Source: Aurantiacibacter poecillastricola (GTDB lineage Bacteria; Pseudomonadota; Alphaproteobacteria; Sphingomonadales; Sphingomonadaceae). From it: a stretch of DNA of 64,000 nt. The notes under the pieces are model-generated. The model was not told the origin of the DNA and searched no databases. It was given only the letters and a program-made list of their open reading frames with translations. A program made the position numbers and the translations under genes. Within the stretch, counting starts at the first letter, position 1; each line of letters begins with the position of its first letter. Shown here one piece after another: positions 54,108-64,000 of the stretch. The stretch covers positions 21,001-85,000 of the forward strand of contig NZ_JAVAMS010000005.1 of NCBI RefSeq assembly GCF_030730945.1, written 5' to 3'.

Positions 54108-54898
54108 CAGCCGCAGCGCCCTAGCGCATTGTCCACGGCATTTCGGTAGCCGCCTCCAAACAGACGGAGGTGGACCAACATCGGCCACAGGACGTAGACA
54201 GGATACCGCTCGCGCCAGCCGGGTGCGAGGTCGCTGGCTTCGAACAATGATGCGGGAGGATTGCCCAGCCAGGCAAGCATGGCAAAGTCCACCTCGCGGT
54301 CCCCGTGATAGCAGGCAGGGTCGATCAGGGCAGCCAGGCTGCCGCCGTGGAAAAGGACATTTCCGCTCCACAGGTCGCCATGCAGCAGGGCGGCGGGCGG
54401 GCGTTCGGGCAGCATTTCGGGAAGGCGCTGTCCTAAGAGCTCCAGCCTTGTTGCCAGCCCGGCATCGACATGGGCGCAGAACGGCAGGATGCGCTGTTCG
54501 GCCCAGAACTGCGGCCAGTTGTCGCTCCGCCTGTTGCCGATTGCCACCTTGCCGAAAGCATAGTCGGCATCCCAACCGTATAGCACGTCGCCTGGCGCGT
54601 GCAGGTTCGCCAGCCCTTCGGCGAGCGAAGGCCATCCGGGCCGGCCGTCTGCCTTTATGTGGTCCATGATCAGCAGGTTATCCGCGACAAAGAGAACGGC
54701 AGGACATGGCGCTCCGGTCCGGGCGATTGCGCGCAGCATGTCGCCCTCGCGCTGCACGAGGGGCCCCGTCTTTGCCACTATGGTGCGGCCATCTGCCAGT
54801 TCGATGGCGGCCGCCCCGCCCAGGTCGCCGCCGGGCAGCTGCTGCGTGCCGACAACCTCGCAGCCTAGCGCCTCGGCGATCGTCTCGTCCCGTGTCAC
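54104..54898 (-). CDS. Fructosamine kinase family protein
   Basis: 264 residues with the aminoglycoside/fructosamine kinase fold: a GGDLGGAAAIELADGRTIVA lobe, LIMDHI hinge, and PAALLHGDLWSGNVLFHGG with the later LIDPACYHGDREVDFAM (catalytic Asp and Mg ligand). Likely deglycation of proteins by phosphorylating fructosamines or ribulosamines. Overlaps the LMW phosphatase gene upstream by four bases. Confidence 0.88.
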   Translation of the reverse strand: MTRDETIAEALGCEVVGTQQLPGGDLGGAAAIELADGRTIVAKTGPLVQREGDMLRAIARTGAPCPAVLFVADNLLIMDHIKADGRPGWPSLAEGLANLHAPGDVLYGWDADYAFGKVAIGNRRSDNWPQFWAEQRILPFCAHVDAGLATRLELLGQRLPEMLPERPPAALLHGDLWSGNVLFHGGSLAALIDPACYHGDREVDFAMLAWLGNPPASLFEASDLAPGWRERYPVYVLWPMLVHLRLFGGGYRNAVDNALGRCGC

Positions 54899-55359
54899 CT
54901 AAAGCGCTCGAGCAGCGCCTGCGCTGCGGCGCTGACGTCGCTCCAGGTCCTGGCAAAGCCTTCCGGCCCACCATGATAGGGATCGGCCACCGCCTGCCCC
55001 TCCCGCCCGGGAACGGCATCGAGAAGCAAGGCGAGCCTTGCGGTAGCATCGCCCGGCCGCAATCGCTCGAGATCGCGAAGGTTCTGCGCGTCTAGTGCGA
55101 GGACATGGGTGAAGAGGGAAAAGTCCTCTTTGGTGACCTGTCGGGCGCGAAAGTGCGCGATGTCGACGCCATTCGACCGGGCTTCGGCGATGGCGCGCGG
55201 ATCGGGCGGGTTCCCCACATGCCAATCGCCCGTGCCCGCACTGTCCAGATGGACCTCGACACCTTCCCTCTCGGCAAGCGCACGCATGGCGCCTTCCGCC
55301 ATTGGCGAGCGGCAGATATTACCGAGGCAGACGAAAAGGATCGAAGGGCGCGCCGTCAC
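54895..55359 (-). CDS. Low-molecular-weight protein-tyrosine phosphatase
   Basis: 154 residues from GTG 55359, which overlaps the PhoX stop (GTGA). P-loop CLGNICRS with Cys11 and Arg17 and the general acid in VADPYHGGPEGF are intact. It removes phosphate from tyrosine or, in bacteria, from fructosamine 3-phosphate-type targets. Coupling with a fructosamine kinase suggests the second possibility: LMW-PTPs beside fructosamine kinases have been proposed for deglycation. Confidence 0.92.
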   Translation of the reverse strand: MTARPSILFVCLGNICRSPMAEGAMRALAEREGVEVHLDSAGTGDWHVGNPPDPRAIAEARSNGVDIAHFRARQVTKEDFSLFTHVLALDAQNLRDLERLRPGDATARLALLLDAVPGREGQAVADPYHGGPEGFARTWSDVSAAAQALLERFR

Positions 55360-56687
55360 GCAGGCCACGGCCCGGTAATGGCGAAGGTCATGCTCGGGCT
55401 GTAGGCGTTGACGAACAGCGTGCGACCATCGGGCGAGAAACATGCCCCGGCCAGTTCTGTCTGCAGGTCGAGGAGGGCGAGCGGATAAGCTTCACCTGCT
55501 GGCGTGATGCCGCGCAGGTGGTTCTCCACATGCTCGTTGTAGCTGTCCTCGCACACGACGAGGTGTCCGTAGGGCGCCACCGTGAGATTGTCGCCGAAGC
55601 TGTATTCGCTCTCGGCCGGACTTTCGTAGAACAGTTCCAGCGTGTCGGCCTCGTGTATCTCGGGCTTCAGGCGGAAGATCTGGCCCTGGCGCTCCGCACC
55701 GCCGCTGGTGCAGGTGAAGAAGAGCTCGCTCTCCCCCATCCAGATGCCCTCGCCGCGGGCGAACAGGGCCGCCCCGCGCGCCGCGCCGCGCTGGCGAAGG
55801 TCGTCCTCGGGCGCTTCGACATTGTCCATCGTGATCCAGCTGCCGCGCGCCGTGTTGCCCACGTCCATGCTGCGCTCTGTCCAGTTGCGAGTATCGTCGA
55901 TTCCCTCCAGCACCAGCGCCTGCAGGGTTCCGCCTGCTGCGAGATTGCCCGGGCGCAGGGGGAGGAAGCGGTAGAGCAGCGAGTCGTCGCGGTCCTCCGT
56001 CAGGTAGACAATGCCGGTGGCCGGATCGACGCAGGCTGCCTCGTGATTGAAGCGTCCCATCGCCGTCAGGGGAACGGGCTCGACGAGGCCGGGTGCATCG
56101 GCAGGCACCTCGAACACCCAGCCGTGATCCTTGTTGATGCGGCCATCGGCGCGCGAGGTGTTCTCCTCGCAGGTGAGCCAGCTGCCCCACGGCGTGATAC
56201 CGCCGGCGCAGTTGCGGATCGTGCCCGCGAGGCTGCGATATTCGCGCTCCACCTCCAGCGTGGCGGCGTCGAGCACGATGGTAGTGGTGCCGCCCGGCAG
56301 CGGACGCAGCGAGCGGGCGACGGTATCGTAGGCCGGGCCGGAGGGGATCGCACCGCCATCATGATCCGGCTGCAGTTCGTGGTTGCGCACCAGCGCCAGC
56401 TTGCCGTTGCCCAGATCGAAGCACCCCATGCCATCGGCGCGGTCCGGCACGGTTCCGCCATCGCTCATCGGCGTGTCATGCCGCGAGATCACGCGGTAGG
56501 AGAAGCCTTCGGGCAGGTTCAGGAGGCCGGCGGGATCGGGCACCAGCGGCCCGACCGGGCTGGCCGAGCCGCGGAGCGCCTGGCTGCTGGACGCTACCGG
56601 ACCGCGCGGCGCGCAGGAATTGAGATAGAGGCCGGCGAAAGCGGTGCCTGTCAGGGCGAGGAATTGGCGGCGCGAATGGTCGGTCAT
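55356..56687 (-). CDS. PhoX-family (DUF839) protein with Tat signal
   Basis: 443 residues. Twin-arginine signal SRRQFLALTGTAFAGLYLNS (R6-R7) with a Cys nearby (SCAP at ~25), then the DUF839 domain: CAGGITPWGSWLTCEENTSR, NHEAACVDPATGIVYLTEDR, FSPDGRTLFVNAYSP. PhoX proteins are Ca/Fe-dependent alkaline phosphatases, but many DUF839 members are uncharacterised. Translationally coupled to the phosphatase and kinase genes. Confidence 0.88.
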   Translation of the reverse strand: MTDHSRRQFLALTGTAFAGLYLNSCAPRGPVASSSQALRGSASPVGPLVPDPAGLLNLPEGFSYRVISRHDTPMSDGGTVPDRADGMGCFDLGNGKLALVRNHELQPDHDGGAIPSGPAYDTVARSLRPLPGGTTTIVLDAATLEVEREYRSLAGTIRNCAGGITPWGSWLTCEENTSRADGRINKDHGWVFEVPADAPGLVEPVPLTAMGRFNHEAACVDPATGIVYLTEDRDDSLLYRFLPLRPGNLAAGGTLQALVLEGIDDTRNWTERSMDVGNTARGSWITMDNVEAPEDDLRQRGAARGAALFARGEGIWMGESELFFTCTSGGAERQGQIFRLKPEIHEADTLELFYESPAESEYSFGDNLTVAPYGHLVVCEDSYNEHVENHLRGITPAGEAYPLALLDLQTELAGACFSPDGRTLFVNAYSPSMTFAITGPWPA

Positions 56688-57041
56688 GCGTGAATGCGAA
56701 CCTTGTCTGATGCGAATCGGGTGCTGCTTTTCTCCAGCCTAGCGCGCAATGCGACAAGAGTGTTGCGAGAAGCAGACCTGGAACGCCTACAGGGGGCGTT
56801 TCCGAAAATACCATTTCGCCTCGTTACCCCTGCAATTCAAGACCTTGTGCTGAATCCAGGCACAACAAGTGTGACCTTTCAGTTCGCGAGTCTTGGAGCG
56901 CACGAGAGACATGAACGCTTTGCGATCGCCCAGGGATGCCCGGTAGGACAGGGGACGCAGCCCTGTCCCGTTCTCGAATGGCGACGACAGGCCAGTCAAT
57001 TGGCAGCCGAAGTCCGATTCAACTGGCCTTGGGATGTAGGA
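56688..57041. other. Non-coding region upstream of the PhoX gene
   Basis: 354 bases between the PhoX start and the aldehyde-oxidoreductase end (both minus strand). Base composition looks less GC-rich than the flanks. A 70-residue minus ORF (56787-56999) and an extended plus reading lack ribosome sites and recognisable domains. A 23-base hairpin with 8-base arms (GGACAGGG/CCCTGTCC, 56946-56968) has no T run. Nothing else is recognised. Confidence 0.5.
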
Positions 57042-59237
57042 TCAGACCCTCTCCAGTGCCGCCAGCACCCGGTCCGGTGTCATCGGATATTCGAACACGC
57101 GAGCGCCGCAGGCGTCGTAGATCGCATTGGCAATCGCGCCTGCACCGCCGCACAGGCCAAGCTCTCCCACGCCCTTTGCCTGAATGGGGCTGGCCGCGCC
57201 GTCGCGTTCCTCCAGCATCAGCACCTGGAGATCCGGCACGTCTCGATGGACGGGCACGTGATATTCGGCGAGATCGCAGTTCGCGAGGTGGCCGTCGACA
57301 GGATCGAAGAGCAGGCTCTCCGTCAAGGCGTTGCCGATGCACCAGGTCATGCCGCCAAGGCATTGCGAACGGGCGGTGCGCCGGTTCAGCACGCGGCCGA
57401 AACCGAACGCGCCTGTCATGCGCCGCACGCGGCTTTCGCCGGTCCAGTGGTTCACGGCAACTTCCGCGAAGAAAGCGCCGAAGCTGGACACGAGGTTATC
57501 CTCGGTGGAATCGCCCGGCTCGAAATGGCCGGTGGCGGTTATCTCGTCACCGTCGAGTAGTTCGGTCAGCGCCTTCTGTCCACCGTCCCAGCGCGCGAAA
57601 CCGTCCTTCAGCACCATGCTTGCCGGTTCGACATTCAGCTTCCTGGCGAGTTGCTCGCGCAGATCCTCGCAGGCGAGGAATACGGCGGAGCCGGTGGAGG
57701 AAGCGCCCATGCTGCCACCCGAGCCGGAGCCGGGCGGGAAGTCGGTATCACCCAGCCGCACCAGCACGTCCTTCGGCTCGAGCCCCAGCATCTCGCCAGC
57801 GATCTGGCTGAGAATGGAATAGGTGCCGGTGCCGATATCGGTCATGTCGCTTTCGACCATGCCGGTGCCGTCCGGTTGCAGGCTCACCCGGGCCTTCGCT
57901 TCGACCACGGCATGGATCCGCGCTGCGCTGGCGACGCCGGTCCCGATCCACCATTCGCCTTCGCGCGTATGGCGAGGCTTGCGCGGACGCTTTTCCCAGC
58001 CGAACGCCTCGGCGCCCTGCTGGAGGCACTCGGCCAGCTTGCGCGAGCTGTAGGGCATGCCCTTCACCGGGTGCTGATCGGGGAGGTTCTTCAGCCGCAG
58101 CTCAATGGGGTCGATGCCGATCTTCTCGGCCAGCATGTCCATCGCCTGTTCCACCGTCTGCACGCCCACGGCCTCGCCCGGCGCACGGACGGAGCCTGCC
58201 GTCATGCGGTGGATGCGCGCCATGTCGAGCGTCAGCAGGCGGTTCTCGCCCGCGTACAGGAACTGGCTGGACTGGATGACCGGTTCGGGGAAATCCTCGT
58301 TCGGCAGGTTCGAGATGCGCGCCTCGTGGCCGAAGCCGGTCAGCTTGCCGTCGGCATCGGCGGCAAGGCGGATGCGCTGCTGCGTCTCGGTCCGCCGCAT
58401 GATGGTCTGGAACACCTGCTGCCGGCTCATCACGACGCGCACCGGCCTGCCCAGTTCCATCGCCGCGATCGACGCCGCGACCGCTTCCTGGCTGATGCCC
58501 AGCTTGGAGCCGAAGCCGCCGCCGACATAGGGTGAAAGCAGGCGCACCTTGCTTTCGTCCAAGCCCAGCGAATCCGCCAGTTCCGTGCGATTGAACTTGA
58601 GCATTTGCAGCGAGGCGTGAACGCTTAGCGATGAACCGTCCCACTGCGCGATGGCCGCATGCGGCTCCATCGCGGCGGAGGCATGGCCCTCGGTCGTGAT
58701 GGTCACATCGACACTATGGGCTGCCTCGTTCATCGCCTGGGCGAGATCGCCTTGGCGGGTCGGGTCCTGCGCGGGAGAGGTTTCTACCGCCGCGGGATCG
58801 ATGGGGCCTTCCTCGGTCTCGTACTCGATGGGCAGGTGCTTTGCGGCGTCGCGCGCTTCCTCGAAGCTCTCGGCCACCACCAGTGCGACTGGCTGGCCCC
58901 AGTATTCGACATCCTGCGCGGGCTGGAAGGGCGCGGCATTGGCCATGCCCTGCGCAGCGCGCCCGGTCATGCGCTCGTCGCTCAGCACGGCGACGACGCC
59001 GGGCATGGAGAGGACGGCATCGCGGTCGATGGACTTGACCTTGCCACGCAGGATCGGTGCCGTCACCAGCACGCCTTCGAGGCAGTCGGGGATCTTGAAT
59101 TCGGCAGCATAGGGCGCGGTGCCAGTCACCTTGAGCAAGCCCTCGGGCCGCTCGATCGGTTCGCCGATCACGCCTTGCCCGGTCTTGTCGAGCACGTTGC
59201 GATCATCGACGCTGTCCTGCTTCAGATGTACGCTCAT
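57042..59237 (-). CDS. Aldehyde oxidoreductase molybdenum-binding subunit (PaoC-like)
   Basis: Xanthine-oxidase-family large subunit. 731 residues from ATG 59237 ([12 protein letters not shown]), which overlaps the FAD-subunit stop. Moco-binding regions ([35 protein letters not shown]) and catalytic glutamate in [20 protein letters not shown] are intact. With the next two genes it forms a PaoABC-type heterotrimer oxidising aldehydes. Order in the operon is 2Fe-2S, FAD, Mo. Confidence 0.92.
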   Translation of the reverse strand: MSVHLKQDSVDDRNVLDKTGQGVIGEPIERPEGLLKVTGTAPYAAEFKIPDCLEGVLVTAPILRGKVKSIDRDAVLSMPGVVAVLSDERMTGRAAQGMANAAPFQPAQDVEYWGQPVALVVAESFEEARDAAKHLPIEYETEEGPIDPAAVETSPAQDPTRQGDLAQAMNEAAHSVDVTITTEGHASAAMEPHAAIAQWDGSSLSVHASLQMLKFNRTELADSLGLDESKVRLLSPYVGGGFGSKLGISQEAVAASIAAMELGRPVRVVMSRQQVFQTIMRRTETQQRIRLAADADGKLTGFGHEARISNLPNEDFPEPVIQSSQFLYAGENRLLTLDMARIHRMTAGSVRAPGEAVGVQTVEQAMDMLAEKIGIDPIELRLKNLPDQHPVKGMPYSSRKLAECLQQGAEAFGWEKRPRKPRHTREGEWWIGTGVASAARIHAVVEAKARVSLQPDGTGMVESDMTDIGTGTYSILSQIAGEMLGLEPKDVLVRLGDTDFPPGSGSGGSMGASSTGSAVFLACEDLREQLARKLNVEPASMVLKDGFARWDGGQKALTELLDGDEITATGHFEPGDSTEDNLVSSFGAFFAEVAVNHWTGESRVRRMTGAFGFGRVLNRRTARSQCLGGMTWCIGNALTESLLFDPVDGHLANCDLAEYHVPVHRDVPDLQVLMLEERDGAASPIQAKGVGELGLCGGAGAIANAIYDACGARVFEYPMTPDRVLAALERV

Positions 59238-60210
59238 GCTTCCACTCCTGTCGCATCGCACAGCACGGCGGTCAGCGTCCGGCGCGTGAGCGGTATCTTG
59301 AAATCGTTTTCGCCATAGCCCTGCGCACCTTCCAGCAACAGGTCGGCGGCCTTGTCGAACAGGGCGAGCGACGGCTCGCTATCGACGAGCAGCTCGGCGA
59401 TGCGCGGATCGTGCCACGGCTTGTGTGCAAGCCCCCCGAAGGCAAGGTCGGCGCGGGTGATGCGGCCCTCGGCCATATCCACAATGGCCGCGACCGAGCA
59501 AAGGGCGAAGGCGTAGGAGGAGCGTTCGCGCACCTTGCGGTAGATGTGCTTGCCGCTGACCGGGGCTGGCAGCGTGACTGCGGTGATGATCTCGCCGGGT
59601 TCGAGGACATTGTCCTTCTCCGGCGTGTCGCCCGGCAGGCGGTGGAAGTCGCGCACCGGTACACTGCGCTCGCCGCTTTCGCCGGTAATCTCGACCGTCG
59701 CATCGAGCGCGGCCATCGCCACGGCCATGTCGCCGGGATAGGTGGCGATACATTGCGGGCTGGTGCCGAGGATGCCGTGCAGGCGCGCAACACCGTCGAT
59801 GGCGCCGCAGCCCGAGCCGGGCTCGCGCTTGTTGCATGGCTGGTCTATGTTGGTGAAGTAGTAGCAGCGCGTGCGCTGACACAGGTTGCCGCCGGTGGTC
59901 GCCTTGTTGCGCAATTGCTGCGTGGCGCCGGCCAGGATGGCGCGGGCGAGAACCGGGTAATCCGCACGCACGCGGGGATGCGCGGCGGTGGCGGTGTTGG
60001 TGGCGAGAGCGCCGATGCGCAGGCCTTCGCCTTCTTCCGCAATCTCGCCCATGGACAGGCGACCGATATCGACCAGCGTCTGCGGTGTTTCCACCTGCAG
60101 TTTCATCAGGTCGATGAGGTTCGTGCCGCCCGCCAGCGGCAAGGTTTCGGAATCTGCGGCGAGCTGCGAGGCGTGCTCCAGCCGCTCGGCGCGTTGATAG
60201 TCGAACGGCC

Positions 60211-60214
<4 letters not shown>
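59234..60214 (-). CDS. Aldehyde oxidoreductase FAD-binding subunit (PaoB-like)
   Basis: 326 residues. Vanillyl-alcohol-oxidase fold FAD sequence [20 protein letters not shown]. It also has the cysteine-rich insert [20 protein letters not shown], which in E. coli PaoB holds an extra 4Fe-4S cluster; this is a good marker for the PaoABC subgroup. ATG 60214 overlaps the 2Fe-2S stop by four bases. Confidence 0.92.
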
Positions 60215-60711
<497 letters not shown>

Positions 60712-60831
60712 GATCTTTTCCTCGCTTTCCCCTCCCAATGCATGCGCGCACGGATTGGTGCCGGAATTAGCGAAAAAGTCGTGCGAGGCGTTGGCGGGCG
60801 GCGCCGGGGCGTTGCCTTGCGCTTGGGTGCT

Positions 60832-62205
60832 CTAGTCGGTCTTCAACGAGGCGATGTGGGCATTCAGCGCCTGCGCCGCGACTTCGGAGCCGTAAGGGCT
60901 GAAATGGCCATCGGTCGCGTAAAGCAGGTCGGGATCGTCGATCTCGGCGAAGACATCGGTCAGGTCGACCACCTCGATGCCCTCGCGCTCAGCGTCGGCC
61001 AGTACGTGATCGCGCATGTCGTCATAGGCGAAGGACTTGTCGAACGCGCCCTGATACCGCGTGCCCTGCGGGATGTAGACGAGCACGAATTGCCCGCCCC
61101 AGCTCTCGGTCAGTTCGCGCGCCCGGACGAGGACGTCGCCATAGACAGGCTGGTCCTGCGCGATACGCGGGTAATCGAGCCCCGCTAGGCGCCAGACCTG
61201 GTTGAGTGCAAGCATGTTGCGAAAGAAGGACGAGCGCTCGAACACGACGCCGGGCGAGACATCCCTGTTCCACCATGACCTGACAACAGTCTGCGCGCGC
61301 TCCACCTGGTCGTCCGTCGGCGTCGCGCTGCCGAAGTCGGCATCGGGCAAAAGCGCTTCCGAGAGCCAGGGAATCTCGGCCTCGCGCTCGAGATTCTTCC
61401 AGTCATTGCCCTCGTAGAAGGCCATGGCGACCCAGTCCGGCTCCAGCTCCTGTCCGAAGCGACCGATCAGCGCCAGCTCGTAGAGCGGACCGCTACCGCG
61501 CATGCCGATGGCGGCCGTCTGCGGGCGGTATTCGCGCATTTGCCCGGCGAAGGTATCCGGGCGCGGCTGGCAATGCCCTTCCACGAAGGAATCGCCCACC
61601 ATCATCACCTGCAGCGGCTTGTCGTAGATGTCGTCCCAGTTGTTGAAGCCGAAGCGATCCGCGCTGTAGGATAGCGGCTCCCCATCGAGCGAGCATTGCA
61701 GCACTTCGCTCCACGGAATGCCGCCAAGGATCGCATCGTCGAGGCTGTCGATCTCCATGTCGTTGGCTAGGTGCTTGTTGGTGTAAGTCGGCGGAAGGCC
61801 GGATACGACGTCGGCGCGCCCTTCCCCGTCGCGAGCCTCCAGCGTCTGGACCATGCCCATCATCGCCACCACAAGGCGCACGTTGAGCACGATTTCGACC
61901 AGCAACAGCGCGAATAGCAGCGCCGATGCGCAAAGGCCGATATTCGCCCCCTTGCGCGGTGAAAGCGCGAAGGCCGGCACGATCAGCGCCGCGGCGATTC
62001 CTCCCGGCAGCGCGACATAGCGCAGGAAGCGCGGGAGGTCGGCGGCGTAATCCGAGAAATTGAACAGCGCATAGGCCGTCACCGCAAGGAAGTAGCTTGC
62101 CGGGATAAAGCACAGCAGCTTTGCCAGCGCGCGGCTGGGGGTGAATGCCTTCTTCGCAGCGAGTTGCGCGACGATTGTTGTCTCGAGGCGTGTTGCAGGG
62201 ACCAT
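60832..62205 (-). CDS. SGNH-hydrolase-like protein with N-terminal membrane segments
   Basis: 457 residues. Two or three N-terminal helices (LLCFIPASYFLAVTAYALF, residues ~30-50 and two more to ~125), then an SGNH domain: block I VMMVGDSFVEGHCQP (D205, S206), block III YEGNDWKNLE, block V DGHFSPYGSE (D432, H434). The catalytic triad is intact. Probably an acyl/acetyl ester hydrolase or transferase acting on a surface polysaccharide. One-base overlap with the carbamoyltransferase start-side gene, so likely one operon. Confidence 0.82.
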   Translation of the reverse strand: MVPATRLETTIVAQLAAKKAFTPSRALAKLLCFIPASYFLAVTAYALFNFSDYAADLPRFLRYVALPGGIAAALIVPAFALSPRKGANIGLCASALLFALLLVEIVLNVRLVVAMMGMVQTLEARDGEGRADVVSGLPPTYTNKHLANDMEIDSLDDAILGGIPWSEVLQCSLDGEPLSYSADRFGFNNWDDIYDKPLQVMMVGDSFVEGHCQPRPDTFAGQMREYRPQTAAIGMRGSGPLYELALIGRFGQELEPDWVAMAFYEGNDWKNLEREAEIPWLSEALLPDADFGSATPTDDQVERAQTVVRSWWNRDVSPGVVFERSSFFRNMLALNQVWRLAGLDYPRIAQDQPVYGDVLVRARELTESWGGQFVLVYIPQGTRYQGAFDKSFAYDDMRDHVLADAEREGIEVVDLTDVFAEIDDPDLLYATDGHFSPYGSEVAAQALNAHIASLKTD

Positions 62206-64000
62206 CAGTCGAGCGCGAATTCGTTCTTGTAGTCACGAGCGAGCGCGGGATCCTGCTGCTCCTTGGTCAACACGCAATTGCCCACGGTGAGGTGATCGAG
62301 GCCGGTGCCCATGAAGCAGTGGAAGGCGTCTTCGGGCGTGCACACGATCGGCTCCCCGCGCACGTTGAAACTGGTGTTGATGAGCACCGGGCAATTCGTG
62401 CGCTTCTCGAACGCGCTCAGCAGGTCCCAGTAGCGCGGGTTCGTCTCGCGGTGGACCGTCTGGATACGGGCGGAGTAATCGACATGCGTAACCGCCGGGA
62501 TCTCGGAGCGCGCGATATTGAGCTTGTCGATGCCGAACAGCGCCTGCTGCTCCTCGGTCATTGCGCGCTGGCGATCCTTGGCGATATCGCCGACGATCAG
62601 CATGTACGGGCTGTCGCCGTCGTGATCGAACCACTCCGACACGCTCTCGCGCTTCACCGAGGGAGCAAAGGGCCGGAAGCTCTCGCGATACTTCACTTTC
62701 AGGTTTAGCGTCTTCTGCATGGTGGGCGAACGCGGATCACCGAGGATCGAGCGGCCACCCAGCGCGCGCGGACCGAACTCCATGCGTCCCTGCATCCACC
62801 CCACCGCCTTGCCTTCGGCGAGCGCGTCGGCAGTCTGGTCGGTAACGTCCTTCTCGTCACGCACGTCGAATTTCGCACCGATATTCTGGAGCCGCTGCTC
62901 TATCTCGTCCTGGCTGAATTCCGGCCCCAGATAGGAGCCGGACATGGTATCGCGCCGGTCCTGCCGTACGCTTCGCGGCTGGCCCGCATACTGGTGCCAC
63001 ACGGCGAGCGCCGCACCCAGCGCTCCGCCGGCATCGCCCGCGGCGGGTTGAATCCAGATGGAGTCAAAAATCCCCTCGCGCAGAAGCTTGCCATTGGCGA
63101 CGCAATTGAGTGCGACGCCGCCGGCAAGGCACAGGTTGCGCTCGCCCGTGTCGACCCGAATCGAACGCGCGAGGCGCAGGACGATCATCTCGGTCACGGC
63201 CTGGATCGAGGCGGCGAGGTCCATCTCGCGCTGGGTCAGCTCCTCTTCCGGCTTGCGCGGCGGTGCGCCGAACAGCTCGTGGAAGGCCTCCGAGGTCATG
63301 GTCAGGCCGCTAACATAGTTGAAGTAGCGCTGTGCGAGATGGAAGGTGCCATCTTCCTTCACGTCCACGATATTGTCGAGGATCGCCTGCACGAAGCGCG
63401 GCGTGCCATAGGGTGCCAGCCCCATGACCTTGTACTCGCCGGAATTGACGCGGAAGCCCGTATAATAGGTGAAAGCCGAATAGAGCAGGCCCAGCGAATG
63501 CGGGAAATGCAGTTCCTTGGCGATGTTGAGCCTGTTGCCCGATCCGTGGCCGAGCGAAGTGGTGCACCACTCGCCAACCCCGTCCATCGTCAGGACGGCG
63601 GCGCTTTCATAGGGCGAGGGGAAGAAGGCGCTGGCCGCATGGGACTGGTGATGCTCTGTAAACAGCAGGGAGCCGTTCCAGCCGGAGCCGCCGGGCAGCT
63701 TCTCCAGCTCCTCCTTCAGCAGGTCCTTCTGGAACAGCTTGTCCTTGATCCATAGCGGCATCGCCACGCGGAACGAGCTGAAGCCCTGTGGCACGGTGGC
63801 GAAATAGGATTCGAGCAGCCGCTCGAATTTCGGGAACGGCTTCTCGTAGAAGACCACGTGGTCGACATCCGCCAGCGTGCAGCCTGCCTCGGCGAGGCAA
63901 TAGGCGATGGCCTCTTTCGGGAAACGCGGATCGTGCTTGCGCCGCGTGAAGCGCTCCTCCTGCGCGGCAGCGGTGACATTGCCGTCCACCACCAGCGCGG
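62205..64000 (-). CDS. NodU/CmcH-type carbamoyltransferase, 5' end outside window
   Basis: About 598 residues visible; the reading frame continues through 64000 without a start, so the N-terminus (normally MNILGI..-like) is cut off. ASKHA-type N-domain: TEHHQSHAASAFFPSPYESA and GVGEWCTTSLGHG; C-domain: MQGRMEFGPRALGGRSILGD, FRPFAPSVKRE. This family transfers a carbamoyl group from carbamoyl phosphate to a sugar hydroxyl. With the SGNH protein it probably modifies an exopolysaccharide or O-antigen. Confidence 0.9.
   Translation of the reverse strand, partial: ALVVDGNVTAAAQEERFTRRKHDPRFPKEAIAYCLAEAGCTLADVDHVVFYEKPFPKFERLLESYFATVPQGFSSFRVAMPLWIKDKLFQKDLLKEELEKLPGGSGWNGSLLFTEHHQSHAASAFFPSPYESAAVLTMDGVGEWCTTSLGHGSGNRLNIAKELHFPHSLGLLYSAFTYYTGFRVNSGEYKVMGLAPYGTPRFVQAILDNIVDVKEDGTFHLAQRYFNYVSGLTMTSEAFHELFGAPPRKPEEELTQREMDLAASIQAVTEMIVLRLARSIRVDTGERNLCLAGGVALNCVANGKLLREGIFDSIWIQPAAGDAGGALGAALAVWHQYAGQPRSVRQDRRDTMSGSYLGPEFSQDEIEQRLQNIGAKFDVRDEKDVTDQTADALAEGKAVGWMQGRMEFGPRALGGRSILGDPRSPTMQKTLNLKVKYRESFRPFAPSVKRESVSEWFDHDGDSPYMLIVGDIAKDRQRAMTEEQQALFGIDKLNIARSEIPAVTHVDYSARIQTVHRETNPRYWDLLSAFEKRTNCPVLINTSFNVRGEPIVCTPEDAFHCFMGTGLDHLTVGNCVLTKEQQDPALARDYKNEFALD

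Noticed and set aside
56946..56968. Hairpin GGACAGGG/CCCTGTCC as a terminator
   Set aside because: No T run follows on either strand and no gene ends directly beside it.
56787..56999. 70-codon minus-strand ORF between the PhoX gene and the aldehyde oxidoreductase
   Set aside because: No ribosome site and no recognisable domain; more likely chance.

Overview
The window is GC-rich, densely packed bacterial chromosome. Many gene junctions use ATGA, GTGA or TGATG overlaps. The gene content and protein style point to an alphaproteobacterium, most likely Sphingomonadales (Erythrobacteraceae-like): a compact alphaproteobacterial flagellar set with an FlbD-type activator, a type G malate synthase beside a ~530-residue isocitrate lyase, RamB/ScfR-type regulation, and valine-degradation genes. 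This placement is inferred from gene style, not from an rRNA marker. No insertion sequence, CRISPR array or prophage was seen.

Layout. 1-5937 is housekeeping: a partial glpD, an MFS exporter, dinB, a NUDIX hydrolase, pgl, a Dps-family ferritin and a small membrane protein. 5972-38352 is one large flagellar island. Its minus-strand genes run from a MotA-like/MotB-like pair through flgA, flgM, flgN, a lytic transglycosylase, flhA and fliA. The plus-strand run is flgBCDEFGHIJKL-motAB. The flagellin gene fliC follows on the minus strand. A sigma-54 activator gene then heads a long fliEFGHIJKLMNOPQR-flhB-fliD-fliS run. Two near-perfect sigma-54 promoters, a phased repeat cluster that could be the activator's enhancer, and two sigma-28-like promoters (fliC, flgM) give a readable class II/class III hierarchy: FlbD-like protein plus sigma-54, then FliA, with FlgM as anti-sigma factor. 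No chemotaxis genes are present.

38392-49527 holds a tRNA-Gly, a conserved-looking small protein, a RamB-like regulator divergent from aceA - 51-residue ORF - malate synthase G (glyoxylate shunt), a DUF2520 dehydrogenase-like gene, and a class II aldolase - HAD phosphatase - DhaL - DhaK operon closed by a terminator, then an RlpA-family protein. 49546-56687 holds a TauD/TfdA dioxygenase, an I78 inhibitor - RidA - acidic lipoprotein cluster, isobutyryl-CoA dehydrogenase with 3-hydroxyisobutyryl-CoA hydrolase (valine catabolism), and a coupled PhoX - low-molecular-weight phosphatase - fructosamine-kinase set. 57042-60711 is a PaoABC-type molybdenum aldehyde oxidoreductase. 60832-64000 is an SGNH hydrolase with a NodU-type carbamoyltransferase that runs off the right edge.

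Most distinctive points: a second, non-canonical stator-like pair (MotA-like plus a MotB-like protein without a peptidoglycan-binding domain) inside the flagellar regulon; a FliM without the usual N-terminal CheY-binding motif; consistently reduced axial proteins (FlgD, FlgE, FliC); the 10-bp-phased CGGCAA/TTGCCG repeats between the divergent flagellar operons; and the aldolase-HAD-DhaLK operon, which looks like a small self-contained carbohydrate-phosphate pathway.
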